A stretch of DNA of 64,000 nt, taken from the NCBI RefSeq assembly GCF_001280015.1, contig NZ_LGDV01000107.1, positions 1 through 64,000 of the forward strand. The letters are read 5' to 3'. Both the position numbers and the translations under genes were made by a program. Shown here piece after piece: positions 28,037-36,130 of the stretch (positions are counted from its first letter, which is position 1; each line of letters begins with the position of its first letter). Origin of the DNA: Streptomyces sp. MMG1121. GTDB taxonomy: Bacteria; Actinomycetota; Actinomycetes; Streptomycetales; Streptomycetaceae. The notes beneath the pieces were generated by a model, which was not told the DNA's origin, made no database searches, and saw only the letters and a program-made list of their open reading frames with translations.

Positions 28037-28891
28037 ATGATTCTGGTGACGGGTGCCACGGGCACCACCGGCAGTGAAGTCGTACGACAGCTCGCGGCGC
28101 GCGGTGCGAAGGTGCGCGCCCTGACCCGTGACCCGGACCGGGCCCGGATGCCCGCGGGCGTGGAGACGGTCCGCGGGGACTACGCCGACCAGGACTCCCT
28201 GGCGGCCGCGATGGCGGGCGTGACGGCCGCCTATGTGCTGTGCCCGCCCGGTCCCGGCGCCGCCCACGACCGGGCGATGGTGGCGGCGGCCCGGGCGGCG
28301 GGCGTACGGCGGCTGGTGAAGCTCTCCGCCATCGGCATCGACGATCCCGACACGGGCCCGACCCTCGCCTGGCACGGGGAGGGCGAGCGGCTGGTGCGGG
28401 AGAGCGGGGCCGAGTGGACGGTCCTGCGGCCGTCGTCGTTCGCCTCGAACACGCTGGCCTGGGCGGAGGCGGTGCGCCGGGGAGAGCCGGTGCCGAACAT
28501 GACCGCAGACGGGCCGTCGGGTGTGATCGACCCGCGTGACATCGCCGAGGTGGCGGTGCGGGCCCTGCTCGAGGCCGGGCACGCGGGGCGGACGTACACA
28601 CTGACCGGACCGGCGGCGATCACCGTCCCGGACCAGGTCGCCGTCCTCGCCGAGGTGCTCGGCCGGCCGCTGACCGCCCGCACCCTGACGCTGGACGAGA
28701 CCCGCGACTTCCTCCGCACCGCCTACGGCATCGCCGAGAGCGGGCTGGAGGGCGTCCTGACCGGTGTCGCCTACCTCCGCGACGGCCACAACGCGACGGT
28801 CACCGAGGACGTGCCGGAGGTGCTGGGCCGGCCGGCCAGGACGTTCAAGGAGTGGGCCGAGGACCACAAGGAGGCCTTCGGCACGAGCTGA
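28037..28891 (+). CDS. NAD(P)-binding NmrA/atypical SDR protein
   Basis: 284 aa from ATG 28037; a GTG nine bases earlier is also possible. The Rossmann nucleotide-binding motif VTGATGTTGSEVVRQLAARG sits at the very N-terminus, then GDYADQDSLAAAMAGVTAAY and VKLSAIGID, but the catalytic YxxxK of classical SDRs is not seen. This matches NmrA/TMR-like atypical SDRs (NADPH sensors, isoflavone-reductase-like or quinone reductase enzymes). It is probably regulated by the divergent AraC protein. The reaction is unknown. Confidence 0.85.
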   Translation: MILVTGATGTTGSEVVRQLAARGAKVRALTRDPDRARMPAGVETVRGDYADQDSLAAAMAGVTAAYVLCPPGPGAAHDRAMVAAARAAGVRRLVKLSAIGIDDPDTGPTLAWHGEGERLVRESGAEWTVLRPSSFASNTLAWAEAVRRGEPVPNMTADGPSGVIDPRDIAEVAVRALLEAGHAGRTYTLTGPAAITVPDQVAVLAEVLGRPLTARTLTLDETRDFLRTAYGIAESGLEGVLTGVAYLRDGHNATVTEDVPEVLGRPARTFKEWAEDHKEAFGTS

Positions 28892-28982
28892 ACGGGCCCG
28901 GCGAACGGGTACCTCGCGAAGGCGCGGGCGGCCTACGAGGCCGAGCACCGGCCCGAGTTGCCCGACGCGCGGGCCGCCGGCG

Positions 28983-29405
28983 CTACAGGCCGAACAGCGC
29001 GAGGTCCGTCGTCAGCTCCTTGAACGTCTGCGGCGGGTCGGGGACCAGCTTGCGCTCCTTGAGGTCCATCAGCCCGCCGACGGCGGTGACCTCGGCCGCC
29101 AGGGTGCCGTCCGTCTTGCGGATCTCCTGGCGGATGGTGAAGGTCTTGCCGGTGCCCCACTCGAACGCACAGGTCACGTCGACCTCGTCGCCGGCGAGCA
29201 GTTCGCGCCGGAAGCGGATCGTCGTCTCCAGCGCCACCGGCCCCACCCCCCGCCCGACGAGCCGGGCCTGGCTGATCCCGGCCGCCTGGAGCAGCGACCA
29301 GCGGGCGTGCTCCGCGTAGTTGAGGTACACGGACTGGTTGAGGTGTCCCTGAGTGTCGGTCTCGTAGCCACGGACGGTCACACGGACGGAAAACGGTTCG
29401 GCCAC
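28983..29405 (-). CDS. Hotdog-fold acyl-CoA thioesterase
   Basis: 140 aa, GTG 29405. It resembles the 4-hydroxybenzoyl-CoA thioesterase/YbgC family: RGYETDTQGHLNQSVYLNYAEHAR split over the active-site strand and helix, where the usual catalytic Asp of D-x-x-G-H-x-N is present as DTQGHLN. Later come TTIRFRRELLAGDEVDV and a C-terminal strand. Length is normal for a single hotdog. It hydrolyses an acyl-CoA, substrate not visible. It stands alone. Confidence 0.88.
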   Translation of the reverse strand: MAEPFSVRVTVRGYETDTQGHLNQSVYLNYAEHARWSLLQAAGISQARLVGRGVGPVALETTIRFRRELLAGDEVDVTCAFEWGTGKTFTIRQEIRKTDGTLAAEVTAVGGLMDLKERKLVPDPPQTFKELTTDLALFGL

Positions 29406-29457
29406 TGCTTGCCCTTCTCACGCTCGAAAATCCGGTCGATCGATCCTGGCACGCCGC

Positions 29458-30078
29458 TCACACCCGGCGTGGCGAGGCCAGCAGATACCGCGCTCTCGTC
29501 CGCGGCTCGGTGTACTCGCCCGCCTGCCAGCCCGCGCGCTCCAGCGTGGCCGCACAGGCCGCCAGGGTCTCGGCGTCCGGCGCGTACACGGCAACGGCCT
29601 CCGGCTGCGCGGTCGCCCGCACCCGGTAGCCGTCCGCGTCCCCGCCCGCCGGACGGTGCCCGGCCGCCTCCAGGGCGAGTGCGGCGGCCCGCACCAGATG
29701 CGTCCGCTCCCAGCCGCACGGCCGGTCCACGGTGCCGTCGGGATGGGTCATCCGGCGCAGCTCCAGCAGCCCCTGCCAGGCGCTGCGCACCTCGCGCAGC
29801 CGCGTCGGCCCCGCCGCGGGCGGCTCCTCCTCGCCGCCGACCCGGGCCGCGAACACCCCCGCGGCGGGCTCCGGCTCCGCTGCCGGCTCGGGCACCGCCT
29901 CCCGTATCCGATGGCCCGCCGGGGTCAGGAAGTGGTCGTGCGGCGGCCGCGGATGGCGGAACGCCAGCCCCCGCTTCACCAGCGCCGCGAGCTGTGTCTC
30001 CGTGCCGCGCAGCCGCCCGGTGACCGGATCGGCGCCATCGATCACCCGCCGCTGTGCGGCACTCGGCGCTCGCGTCAC
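29458..30078 (-). CDS. Hypothetical protein, actinobacterial type
   Basis: 206 aa from GTG 30078 (TRAPSAAQRRVIDGAD). Residues 1-55 could fold as a winged helix (VTGRLRGTETQLAALVKRGL then LTPAGHRIREAV, which resembles the end of MarR-like wings). The C-terminal ~90 residues contain a ferredoxin-like alternation (GYRVRATAQPEAVAVYAPDAE, ACAATLERAGWQAGEYTEP). No catalytic motif, signal peptide or TM segment is present. No function is assigned. Confidence 0.6.
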   Translation of the reverse strand: MTRAPSAAQRRVIDGADPVTGRLRGTETQLAALVKRGLAFRHPRPPHDHFLTPAGHRIREAVPEPAAEPEPAAGVFAARVGGEEEPPAAGPTRLREVRSAWQGLLELRRMTHPDGTVDRPCGWERTHLVRAAALALEAAGHRPAGGDADGYRVRATAQPEAVAVYAPDAETLAACAATLERAGWQAGEYTEPRTRARYLLASPRRV

Positions 30079-30157
30079 AGCCGTACCCCTTCCGCATCCG
30101 CCCCTGCCCTCGCAGAGTACGGCGCGGCTCTGACAACGGGGTGCGGCTGTACGGCCC

Positions 30158-30757
30158 CTACCCCGGCGGCCGGATGTTCCAGCCCGCCACCACCGGTCGC
30201 CCGTGCTCGGTGCCGAGGCGGCACAGGGCGCCCGTGGCCAGCTGGAAGAGGGCCCCGTGCTGGGGCGGCAGGCCCAGGCGGCGGGCGGTGAGGACACGCA
30301 GGAAGTGGCCGTGGGCGATCAGCACGACGACCCCCTCGGTGTTGGCGAGAGCGGCGTCGACCTTGCCGAGCATCCGGTCGGCGCGCTCGCCGACCTGCTC
30401 CGGGGTCTCGCCCGGATGCTCCGGCGGGCCCGGCGCGACCCCGTCCGTGAACAGGAACCAGCCGGGCCGGCTCCGCTGGATCTCCACGGTGGTCACGCCC
30501 TCGTAGCCGCCGTAGTCCCACTCGCGCAGGTCGACGTCGACCCGGGCGTCGTGGACCCCGATGAGTTCGGCGGTCTCCCGGGCCCGCTGGAGCGGGCTGA
30601 CGAACGCGGCCCCGATCCGGTGCGAGCGGATCAGCGGTACCAGCCGGCGTGCCTCCTCGCGGCCGTGCTCGGTGAGGGGCACGTCGGTCGAGCCGGTGTG
30701 CCGTCCGGAGCGCGACCACTCGGTCTCACCGTGCCGGACGAGAAAGAGGTCACTCAC
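30158..30757 (-). CDS. Histidine phosphatase family (phosphoglycerate-mutase-like)
   Basis: 199 aa from GTG 30757. The phosphorylated active-site His is in FLVRHGETEWS at residue 9. A second conserved Arg/Glu region follows (SPLQRARETAEL, DLREWDYGGYEG), and the late His is in VVLIAHGHFLRVL near 149. Length and pattern fit the cofactor-independent phosphatase branch, such as acid phosphatases and broad-range sugar-phosphate phosphatases, rather than glycolytic mutase. No operon partner is evident. Confidence 0.92.
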   Translation of the reverse strand: MSDLFLVRHGETEWSRSGRHTGSTDVPLTEHGREEARRLVPLIRSHRIGAAFVSPLQRARETAELIGVHDARVDVDLREWDYGGYEGVTTVEIQRSRPGWFLFTDGVAPGPPEHPGETPEQVGERADRMLGKVDAALANTEGVVVLIAHGHFLRVLTARRLGLPPQHGALFQLATGALCRLGTEHGRPVVAGWNIRPPG

Positions 30758-30831
30758 GTCTCCACCGTGACACGGACCACCCGCCGCCCGCAGTACGGAC
30801 TGCGCCGGACGGCGGCCGGTTCCCCGTCCGC

Positions 30832-31362
30832 TCAGGACCGGTGCGGCGCGGCCAGGGTGATGCTGTCGCCGCAGGCGTCGATCTGCGCGGCCTTTCCGTG
30901 GGCGTCCCGGACGGGGACGACGGCGGCGCCGCTGTCGTGCGGTGCCCGGATCACCGCCTCGGGCTGCTGCACGCACCAGCCGCCGGCGCCGTTCGCGCCG
31001 CGCGGCGTGTAGCGCAGGTCCACGGTGAGCGATGCCTTCCCGGGCAGGGGAACGGGATCGGGACGGCCGTGTCCGGCGCCCTCGATGCTGTCCGCCTTGC
31101 CGTTGTGGATCTCCAGGCCCGGGTAGCCGTCGAACACACAGCTGCCCGGGCCCTTGTTGACGGCCGTCAGCCGGGCGTGGGCCGGGCCGGCGCCCCGGTC
31201 GGTGCCGGCCAGCGTCAGGCTCCACCTCAGGGCGGCGGTGCGGCACGGCGTCAGGCCCGCGTCCCGTTTGGAGTCGGTGGTGGTCGTACCGCAGGCCGTC
31301 AGGGCCAGGGCGGCGGTGAGGACGGCGAGTGCGCCGGTGGTCGGCCGGTTCGTCGCGCGCAT
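30832..31362 (-). CDS. Lipoprotein with DUF4232 domain
   Basis: 176 aa, ATG 31362. The signal peptide ends in a lipobox LTAC with Cys at residue 24, so the mature protein is membrane-anchored outside the cell. The DUF4232-type beta domain follows: CRTAALRWSLTLAG, TAVNKGPGSCVFDGYPGLEI, and a paired Cys near the end (IDACGDSI). Such proteins are common in Streptomyces and of unknown function. It lies 32 nt from the end of the secreted protease gene upstream and is probably co-transcribed with it. Confidence 0.88.
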   Translation of the reverse strand: MRATNRPTTGALAVLTAALALTACGTTTTDSKRDAGLTPCRTAALRWSLTLAGTDRGAGPAHARLTAVNKGPGSCVFDGYPGLEIHNGKADSIEGAGHGRPDPVPLPGKASLTVDLRYTPRGANGAGGWCVQQPEAVIRAPHDSGAAVVPVRDAHGKAAQIDACGDSITLAAPHRS

Positions 31363-31394
31363 CGTTCCCCCTTCTTCTCTGCGGATGGTGCGGG

Positions 31395-33197
31395 TCAGGT
31401 GCCGGGGTGGACCAGCGTGTTCTCGGTGCCGAGGGCCTTGGTGCCGGTGTCGGCGTACAGCGTGGTCTCGCCGTCGGACCAGCGCACGATCAGGTCGTCG
31501 TCCGCGTGGTCGGCCGTGAAGTTCCCGGCGGTCATGACCTGGGCGTGCTGCCAGGTGCCGTTCGGGCCGAGCACCCGGGTCCGGGTGCCGGGCCCGGCGG
31601 CCGACGTGCCCGCGTAGGAGTCGAGCGAGCCGTCCGCCCAGCGCACCAGCAGGCCGCCGGCGGCGTTGCCGCCGAAGGTCCCACCGGTCAGCAGGGCGGC
31701 CTTGGTCCAGGTGCCGTTCGCCTTGACCAGCTGCTTGGCGGGGCCGAAGCCGCCGGAGCCGACCCCGGTGTACAGGCTCAGGCGGCCGTCCGACCAGCGC
31801 ACCAGCAGATCGGTGGCGCCCTTGCCGCCGTCGAACTGCCCGGACGTGATCTGTACGGCGTTCTTCCAGGCGGAGCCGGAGGCAGCCATCCGGACCTCCC
31901 GGCCCAGGCCGGCGGTGCCGATGCCCGGGTACAGGGTGGCCTCGCCGTCGGACCAGCGCACCAGCAGATCCGGACGCCCGTCGCCGGTGAGGTCGCCGCC
32001 GGTGAGCGTGCGGGCGTGGGTCCAGGTGGAGTTGGCCTTCAGCAGCCGCTTCTCGGACCCGAAACCGCCCTTGCCGTTCCCGGGGTACAGGGTCATCCCG
32101 CCGTCGGACCAGACGGTCAGCAGGTCGTCCAGGTGGTCGCCGGTGTAGTCGCCCGCGGCCAGCAGCGTGGCCTTGCGCCAGCGCGCCGCGCCGCCCGGGA
32201 GCACGTCCTTGAGGCCCTGGTACGGCGGCAGGTCGCCGGGCAGGTCCTGGTTCGCGACCGCGGCGGAGAGCAGGCGCGCGGCGTCGGGGCCGAACGCCGG
32301 GGCGTAGCTGATGTAGTCGACGTCGGCGTCGTTGCCGCCGCCGTTGTAGCCGCCGAGGTTGCCGATGACGTGGCCGGTGCGCGCGTCGTCCTTGTAGTCG
32401 GTGATCCACGGGCTGCCGGACACCCCGCCGTAGTAACCGCCACAGGTCATCGACAGCTGCCGGTAGCCGGGCAGTTGGCTGGTCGGCACGGTGCACTTCA
32501 CGGCACGTCCGGCGCTGTTGTTCCTGGCCGAGGGGTAGCCGACGACGGTCACGTTCTTGTTCGTGAAGCCGGACGGCTGGGTGAAGGTCAGTCCGCCGCC
32601 GACCGCGTCCTGCAGGCTCTGGCCGCTCTGGTTGGCCGAGACCCGGGCGAACGCGGTGTCCAGGTCGGACGCGGGCTGCTTGGTGGTCGACGACCCCGGA
32701 TCGGGCACGTACCGGGGGTCGGTGAACAGCCGCTGGATGTGGAAGATGCCGTACGGCTGCTTGTCGGGGCCCGCGCCCTTCGCGAACTTCGGGACGAAGA
32801 TGTAGTCGCCCTTCATGTTCAGCACGCAGTGGGCCGCGGTGAGGACGACATCGCGCGCCGCGGTGTCCATCACGCTGCCGGTGCAGTGCCAGGTGGTGCC
32901 GGCGGGCCCGTCGGACCCGAAGAAGGTTCCCACCAGGCGCGTCCCCGCGAACATCGTGCCCTGCGGCCGGCCCGTCGCGGCGACCGACGGCCCCGGCCCG
33001 GCCGGTGCCGTGCGCGCGCCGTCCAGCGGCCGGGCGTCGGCCATGCGGCCGGCGGTCCAGAACCGGGCGGCGTCCTGGGCCTCCCGCCCGGCGGCGGGCG
33101 ACGGCGGCGTGGGCGACGTGCTGGTACCGGCCTGTGCCGCGGGAGCCGCGCCCCCGACCGCCGTAAGACACACAACGGCGACGGTCGCCCGGCGCAT
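31395..33197 (-). CDS. Secreted V8/trypsin-like protease with FG-GAP repeats
   Basis: 600 aa from ATG 33197. It has a signal peptide (~1-24), a linker, then a chymotrypsin-fold protease at ~75-275: catalytic His123 (LTAAHCVL), Asp near 178-180 (ASDLDTAFA) and Ser262 (GGVSGSPW), the V8/glutamyl-endopeptidase-like form. After ~300 come five FG-GAP/VCBS-type repeats of about 47 residues, each with a W(S/A)DG...LY core, predicted to form a beta-propeller-like binding module. The protease-propeller fusion suggests a substrate-anchoring or wall-associated enzyme. The start is uncertain because no good Shine-Dalgarno is seen. Confidence 0.85.
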   Translation of the reverse strand: MRRATVAVVCLTAVGGAAPAAQAGTSTSPTPPSPAAGREAQDAARFWTAGRMADARPLDGARTAPAGPGPSVAATGRPQGTMFAGTRLVGTFFGSDGPAGTTWHCTGSVMDTAARDVVLTAAHCVLNMKGDYIFVPKFAKGAGPDKQPYGIFHIQRLFTDPRYVPDPGSSTTKQPASDLDTAFARVSANQSGQSLQDAVGGGLTFTQPSGFTNKNVTVVGYPSARNNSAGRAVKCTVPTSQLPGYRQLSMTCGGYYGGVSGSPWITDYKDDARTGHVIGNLGGYNGGGNDADVDYISYAPAFGPDAARLLSAAVANQDLPGDLPPYQGLKDVLPGGAARWRKATLLAAGDYTGDHLDDLLTVWSDGGMTLYPGNGKGGFGSEKRLLKANSTWTHARTLTGGDLTGDGRPDLLVRWSDGEATLYPGIGTAGLGREVRMAASGSAWKNAVQITSGQFDGGKGATDLLVRWSDGRLSLYTGVGSGGFGPAKQLVKANGTWTKAALLTGGTFGGNAAGGLLVRWADGSLDSYAGTSAAGPGTRTRVLGPNGTWQHAQVMTAGNFTADHADDDLIVRWSDGETTLYADTGTKALGTENTLVHPGT

Positions 33198-33356
33198 ATG
33201 GTACGAGAGCAACGGAGCTTCCCCCTGGTCTGATCGGTCCGGACCGAGGGGAACAGCGCTGCGGCGCTGGTCGGGTGCGTGTGCAGGAGCCCCCCGGGTC
33301 GTGCCGGGTGATCTTCGCACGAACACCCGGAGACGCGCACGTACGTACGAAATGGG

Positions 33357-34565
33357 CTACTGCCGATACCCGCCGAGGAAGCGCCCGATGCGCCCGATCG
33401 CCGCCTCCAGGTCCTCCGCGTGCGGCAGGGTGAGGATGCGGAAGTGGTCGGGGGAGGGCCAGTTGAAGCCCGTGCCCTGGACCACCTGGATCTTCTCGCG
33501 CAGCAGCAGGTCCAGGACGAACTTCTCGTCGTCGTGGATCTTGTGCACTTTCGGGTCGATGCGCGGGAACGCGTACAGCGCGCCCTTGGGCTTCACGCAG
33601 GAGACACCGGGGATCTCGTTGAGCTTCTCCCACGCCGTGGTGCGCTGCTCGTACAACCGGCCGCCGGGCAGCGTCAGTTCGCGGATGGACTGGCGGCCGC
33701 CGAGCGCGGCCTGGATGGCGTACTGGGCGGGGGCGTTGGCGCACAGACGCATGGAGGCCAGCATGGTCAGGCCCTCCAGATAGTTCTTCGCGTGCTGCTT
33801 CGGCCCGGTCACGACGAGCCAGCCGGAGCGGAAGCCCGCCACCCGGTACGTCTTCGACAGGCCGCAGAAGGTGAGGACGACCAGGTCGGGGGCGAGGGCG
33901 GCGGCCGAGTGGTGCACGGCGTCGTCGTACAGGATCTGGTCGTAGATCTCGTCGGCGAACACCATCAGGCCGTGCCGGCGGGCGAGGTCCAGGATGCCCT
34001 CGACGACCTCCTTCGGATACACCGCGCCCGTGGGGTTGTTCGGGTTGATGATGACCACGGCCTTGGTCCGGTCCGTGATCTTCGAGGCCAGGTCGGCCAG
34101 GTCGGGGTTCCAGTCGGCCTGTTCGTCGCACAGGTAGTGCACGGCCTTGCCGCCGGCCAGTGTCGTCACGGCCGTCCAGAGCGGGAAGTCCGGTGCGGGG
34201 ATGAGGATTTCGTCGCCGTCCTCGACCAGAGCGGTCACGGCCATGGAGACCAGCTCCGAGACGCCGTTGCCGAGGAACACGTCGTCGACGTCCACCTCCA
34301 GGCCCAGGTTCTGGTAGCGCTGCGCGACCGACCGGCGGGCGGAGAGGATGCCGCGCGAGTCGGTGTAGCCGTGCGCCCGGGGCAGCATCCGGATCATGTC
34401 CTGGAGGATCTCCTCCGGCGCCTCGAAGCCGAAGGCCGCGGGGTTGCCGGTGTTCAGGCGCAGCACGCTGTGCCCCGCTTCCTCCAGCGCGTTGGCGTGC
34501 TCGATCACCGGGCCGCGGATCTCGTAACAGACCTCGCTGAGCTTGTTCGACTGCCGGAACTCCAT
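33357..34565 (-). CDS. PLP-dependent aminotransferase (AlaA/alanine-type)
   Basis: 402 aa, ATG 34565 with CCGGAGGGG upstream. It is a class I/II aminotransferase: RLNTGNPAAFGFEAPEEIL, HGYTDSRGILSARR, ADEIYDQILYD (Asp and Tyr contacting PLP) and the PLP-binding Lys in FCGLSKTYRVAGFRSGW. This pattern is that of the AlaA-like glutamate-pyruvate transaminases. The divergent HxlR regulator shares its promoter region, and two CTTGG-N5-CCAAG-type operators lie between the two genes, so its expression is probably controlled by that regulator. Confidence 0.9.
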   Translation of the reverse strand: MEFRQSNKLSEVCYEIRGPVIEHANALEEAGHSVLRLNTGNPAAFGFEAPEEILQDMIRMLPRAHGYTDSRGILSARRSVAQRYQNLGLEVDVDDVFLGNGVSELVSMAVTALVEDGDEILIPAPDFPLWTAVTTLAGGKAVHYLCDEQADWNPDLADLASKITDRTKAVVIINPNNPTGAVYPKEVVEGILDLARRHGLMVFADEIYDQILYDDAVHHSAAALAPDLVVLTFCGLSKTYRVAGFRSGWLVVTGPKQHAKNYLEGLTMLASMRLCANAPAQYAIQAALGGRQSIRELTLPGGRLYEQRTTAWEKLNEIPGVSCVKPKGALYAFPRIDPKVHKIHDDEKFVLDLLLREKIQVVQGTGFNWPSPDHFRILTLPHAEDLEAAIGRIGRFLGGYRQ

Positions 34566-34589
34566 GGACCCCTCCGGAAACTCGTGTTG

Positions 34590-34639
34590 CTTGGTTTTAC
34601 CAAGTGTGAGCTTGGAAAGTCCAACAACGTGTCTAGACT
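34590..34639. promoter_or_regulatory. Two HxlR-type operators and a leaderless promoter
   Basis: CTTGGTTTTACCAAG (34590-34604, perfect inverted repeat) and CTTGGAAAGTCCAAC (34611-34625) are 21 bp apart start to start. The second overlaps a -35-like TTGGAA, with -10 TAGACT at 34634-34639 and the regulator's ATG at 34647, so that mRNA starts at or within a base of its ATG. Confidence 0.65.
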
Positions 34640-34646
34640 GCGTCGC

Positions 34647-35273
34647 ATGTCACCACGCCGAAGCTACGACCAGTACTGTTCCGCAGCCCGCGCCCTCGAC
34701 CTCGTCGGCGACCGCTGGACCCTGCTGATCGTCCGGGAACTGCTGGCCGGCCCCCGCCGCTACACGGACCTGCACGCGGACCTGCCCGGCGTGAGCACGG
34801 ACGTACTCGCCTCCCGGCTGAAGGACATGGAACGCGACGGCCTCACCACCCGCCGCCGCCTGCCGCCGCCCGGCGCGGCCTTCGTGTACGAACTCACTGG
34901 CCGTGGGCGGGAGTTGCTTCCAGTGATCCAGGCGCTGGGCGCCTGGGGCGCGGCCGAACTGGGCGAACGCCGCCCGACCGACGCGGTCCGCGCCCACTGG
35001 TTCGCGCTGCCCTTGCTGCGCGCCCTGGAGGGGGAAGGGCTGGTCGAAGTCGGGCTGGAGGAGGGCGAGTTCCATCTGCGGCTCGGCGCGCAGGAGGGCC
35101 CGGTGTACGGCGACGGACCCGCGCCCGTCGAGGCGGACGCGCGACTGGTGATGGACGCGGCGACCTGCGAGGCGGTGGCGCGGGAGCAGCTGAGCCTCAC
35201 GGACGCGGTACGGGGCGGGCGGGTGACGGTGACGGGGGAGAGCACGTTGACGAAGACGCTGCGGGAGAACTGA
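34647..35273 (+). CDS. HxlR-family winged-helix regulator
   Basis: 208 aa, ATG 34647, probably translated from a leaderless mRNA. The N-terminal ~95 residues are a typical HxlR domain (YCSAARALDLVGDRWTLLIV, then RRYTDLHADLPGVSTDVLASR, and the wing GAAFVYELTGRGREL). A C-terminal ~100-residue extension contains an SCP2/sterol-carrier-like segment (ADARLVMDAATCEAVAREQL) seen in some longer HxlR proteins and possibly a ligand pocket. Redox or aldehyde sensing is known for the family, but no conserved N-terminal Cys pair is obvious. It likely represses itself and the divergent aminotransferase. Confidence 0.9.
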   Translation: MSPRRSYDQYCSAARALDLVGDRWTLLIVRELLAGPRRYTDLHADLPGVSTDVLASRLKDMERDGLTTRRRLPPPGAAFVYELTGRGRELLPVIQALGAWGAAELGERRPTDAVRAHWFALPLLRALEGEGLVEVGLEEGEFHLRLGAQEGPVYGDGPAPVEADARLVMDAATCEAVAREQLSLTDAVRGGRVTVTGESTLTKTLREN

Positions 35274-35284
35274 GCGCACACGGC

Positions 35285-35316
35285 AAAAAAGAAGGCCCGC
35301 TGGTAGGCGGGCCTTC
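35285..35316 (-). terminator. Classical intrinsic terminator with U-tract
   Basis: GAAGGCCCGC / GCGGGCCTTC form a 10-bp perfect stem with loop TGGTAG. The A6 run at 35285-35290 gives a U6 tract on the minus strand, after the secreted-protein gene that ends at 35327. It can also stop the hxlR transcript. Confidence 0.85.
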
Positions 35317-35326
35317 AGCACGGTGG

Positions 35327-36130
35327 TCAGACGCCCGGCGGCACCCGGGACGGCCGTCCCGACCCCCGCGTCAGCGCGTACCCGCCGATGCCGGCGAGAG
35401 CCGCCAGCACGGCGCCCACAGCGGTCCACACCCAGCGGTCGGACCACCAGCCGGAGGACCAGCCGTCGTGCGAACCGAAGCTGGACAGCACCGCCGCCTT
35501 CGAACCGTCCTTCTGCTCCGCGGACTTGACGGCGATACCGGGAACGAGCGGCTTGGCCAGCGAACCGTCCACAGCCGCCGCCCCGCCGATGTCCTTGGAG
35601 TCGGCCCGCACCTCGGCGCTCACCGGCTGCCCGAGGTCGGAGGCGCCCAGGTCCACCACGGTCAGCCGGACGTAGTAAGTGCCCGGCAGCGGGTCGTCGG
35701 CCCACGGCTCCGACCAGCCCCGCACCGTGCGCAGCACACACGCCAGCCCGACCTGCGAGGCGTCCTGCGCGGCGGTACGGGTGTTGGCGCCGTACTGGCA
35801 GGCCTGCCGGCGCCGCAGCCCGTCGTAGACGTCGAGCTGCCAGGTCTGCGAGCCGTGCGTCTGCGGGAGCTTCACGGTCGCCTTGACGGTGGGCCGTTGG
35901 CCGACGTCGGCGGGGAAGGACCAGTACAGGTAGTCACCGGTGGAGCCGGACGCGGTGGCCGACTGACCCTGCTCGATCTCCGCCGCCGTACGGAAGGAGG
36001 TGCCCGCCCGGGTCGGCGTCGAGCCGTCGGACGAGGCGCTCGGCGAAGGGCTCGGGGTGTCGGCGGCGGCCGGCCCGGCGGCCAGGCCCAGCGCCAGCAG
36101 CGCGCCGCCCAGAACACGTGTGATCCGCAT
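35327..36130 (-). CDS. Exported membrane-anchored protein paired with vWA protein
   Basis: 267 aa. The ATG at 36130 overlaps the stop of the upstream vWA gene (ATGA), so translation is coupled. It has a signal peptide (1-24), a Ser/Pro/Thr-rich linker, a beta-rich extracytoplasmic domain at ~50-225 with paired Cys residues (QACQYG, GLACVL), and one C-terminal TM helix (~238-258) with a short basic tail. No known family is recognised. The context suggests it forms an extracellular complex with the vWA protein. Confidence 0.75.
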   Translation of the reverse strand: MRITRVLGGALLALGLAAGPAAADTPSPSPSASSDGSTPTRAGTSFRTAAEIEQGQSATASGSTGDYLYWSFPADVGQRPTVKATVKLPQTHGSQTWQLDVYDGLRRRQACQYGANTRTAAQDASQVGLACVLRTVRGWSEPWADDPLPGTYYVRLTVVDLGASDLGQPVSAEVRADSKDIGGAAAVDGSLAKPLVPGIAVKSAEQKDGSKAAVLSSFGSHDGWSSGWWSDRWVWTAVGAVLAALAGIGGYALTRGSGRPSRVPPGV

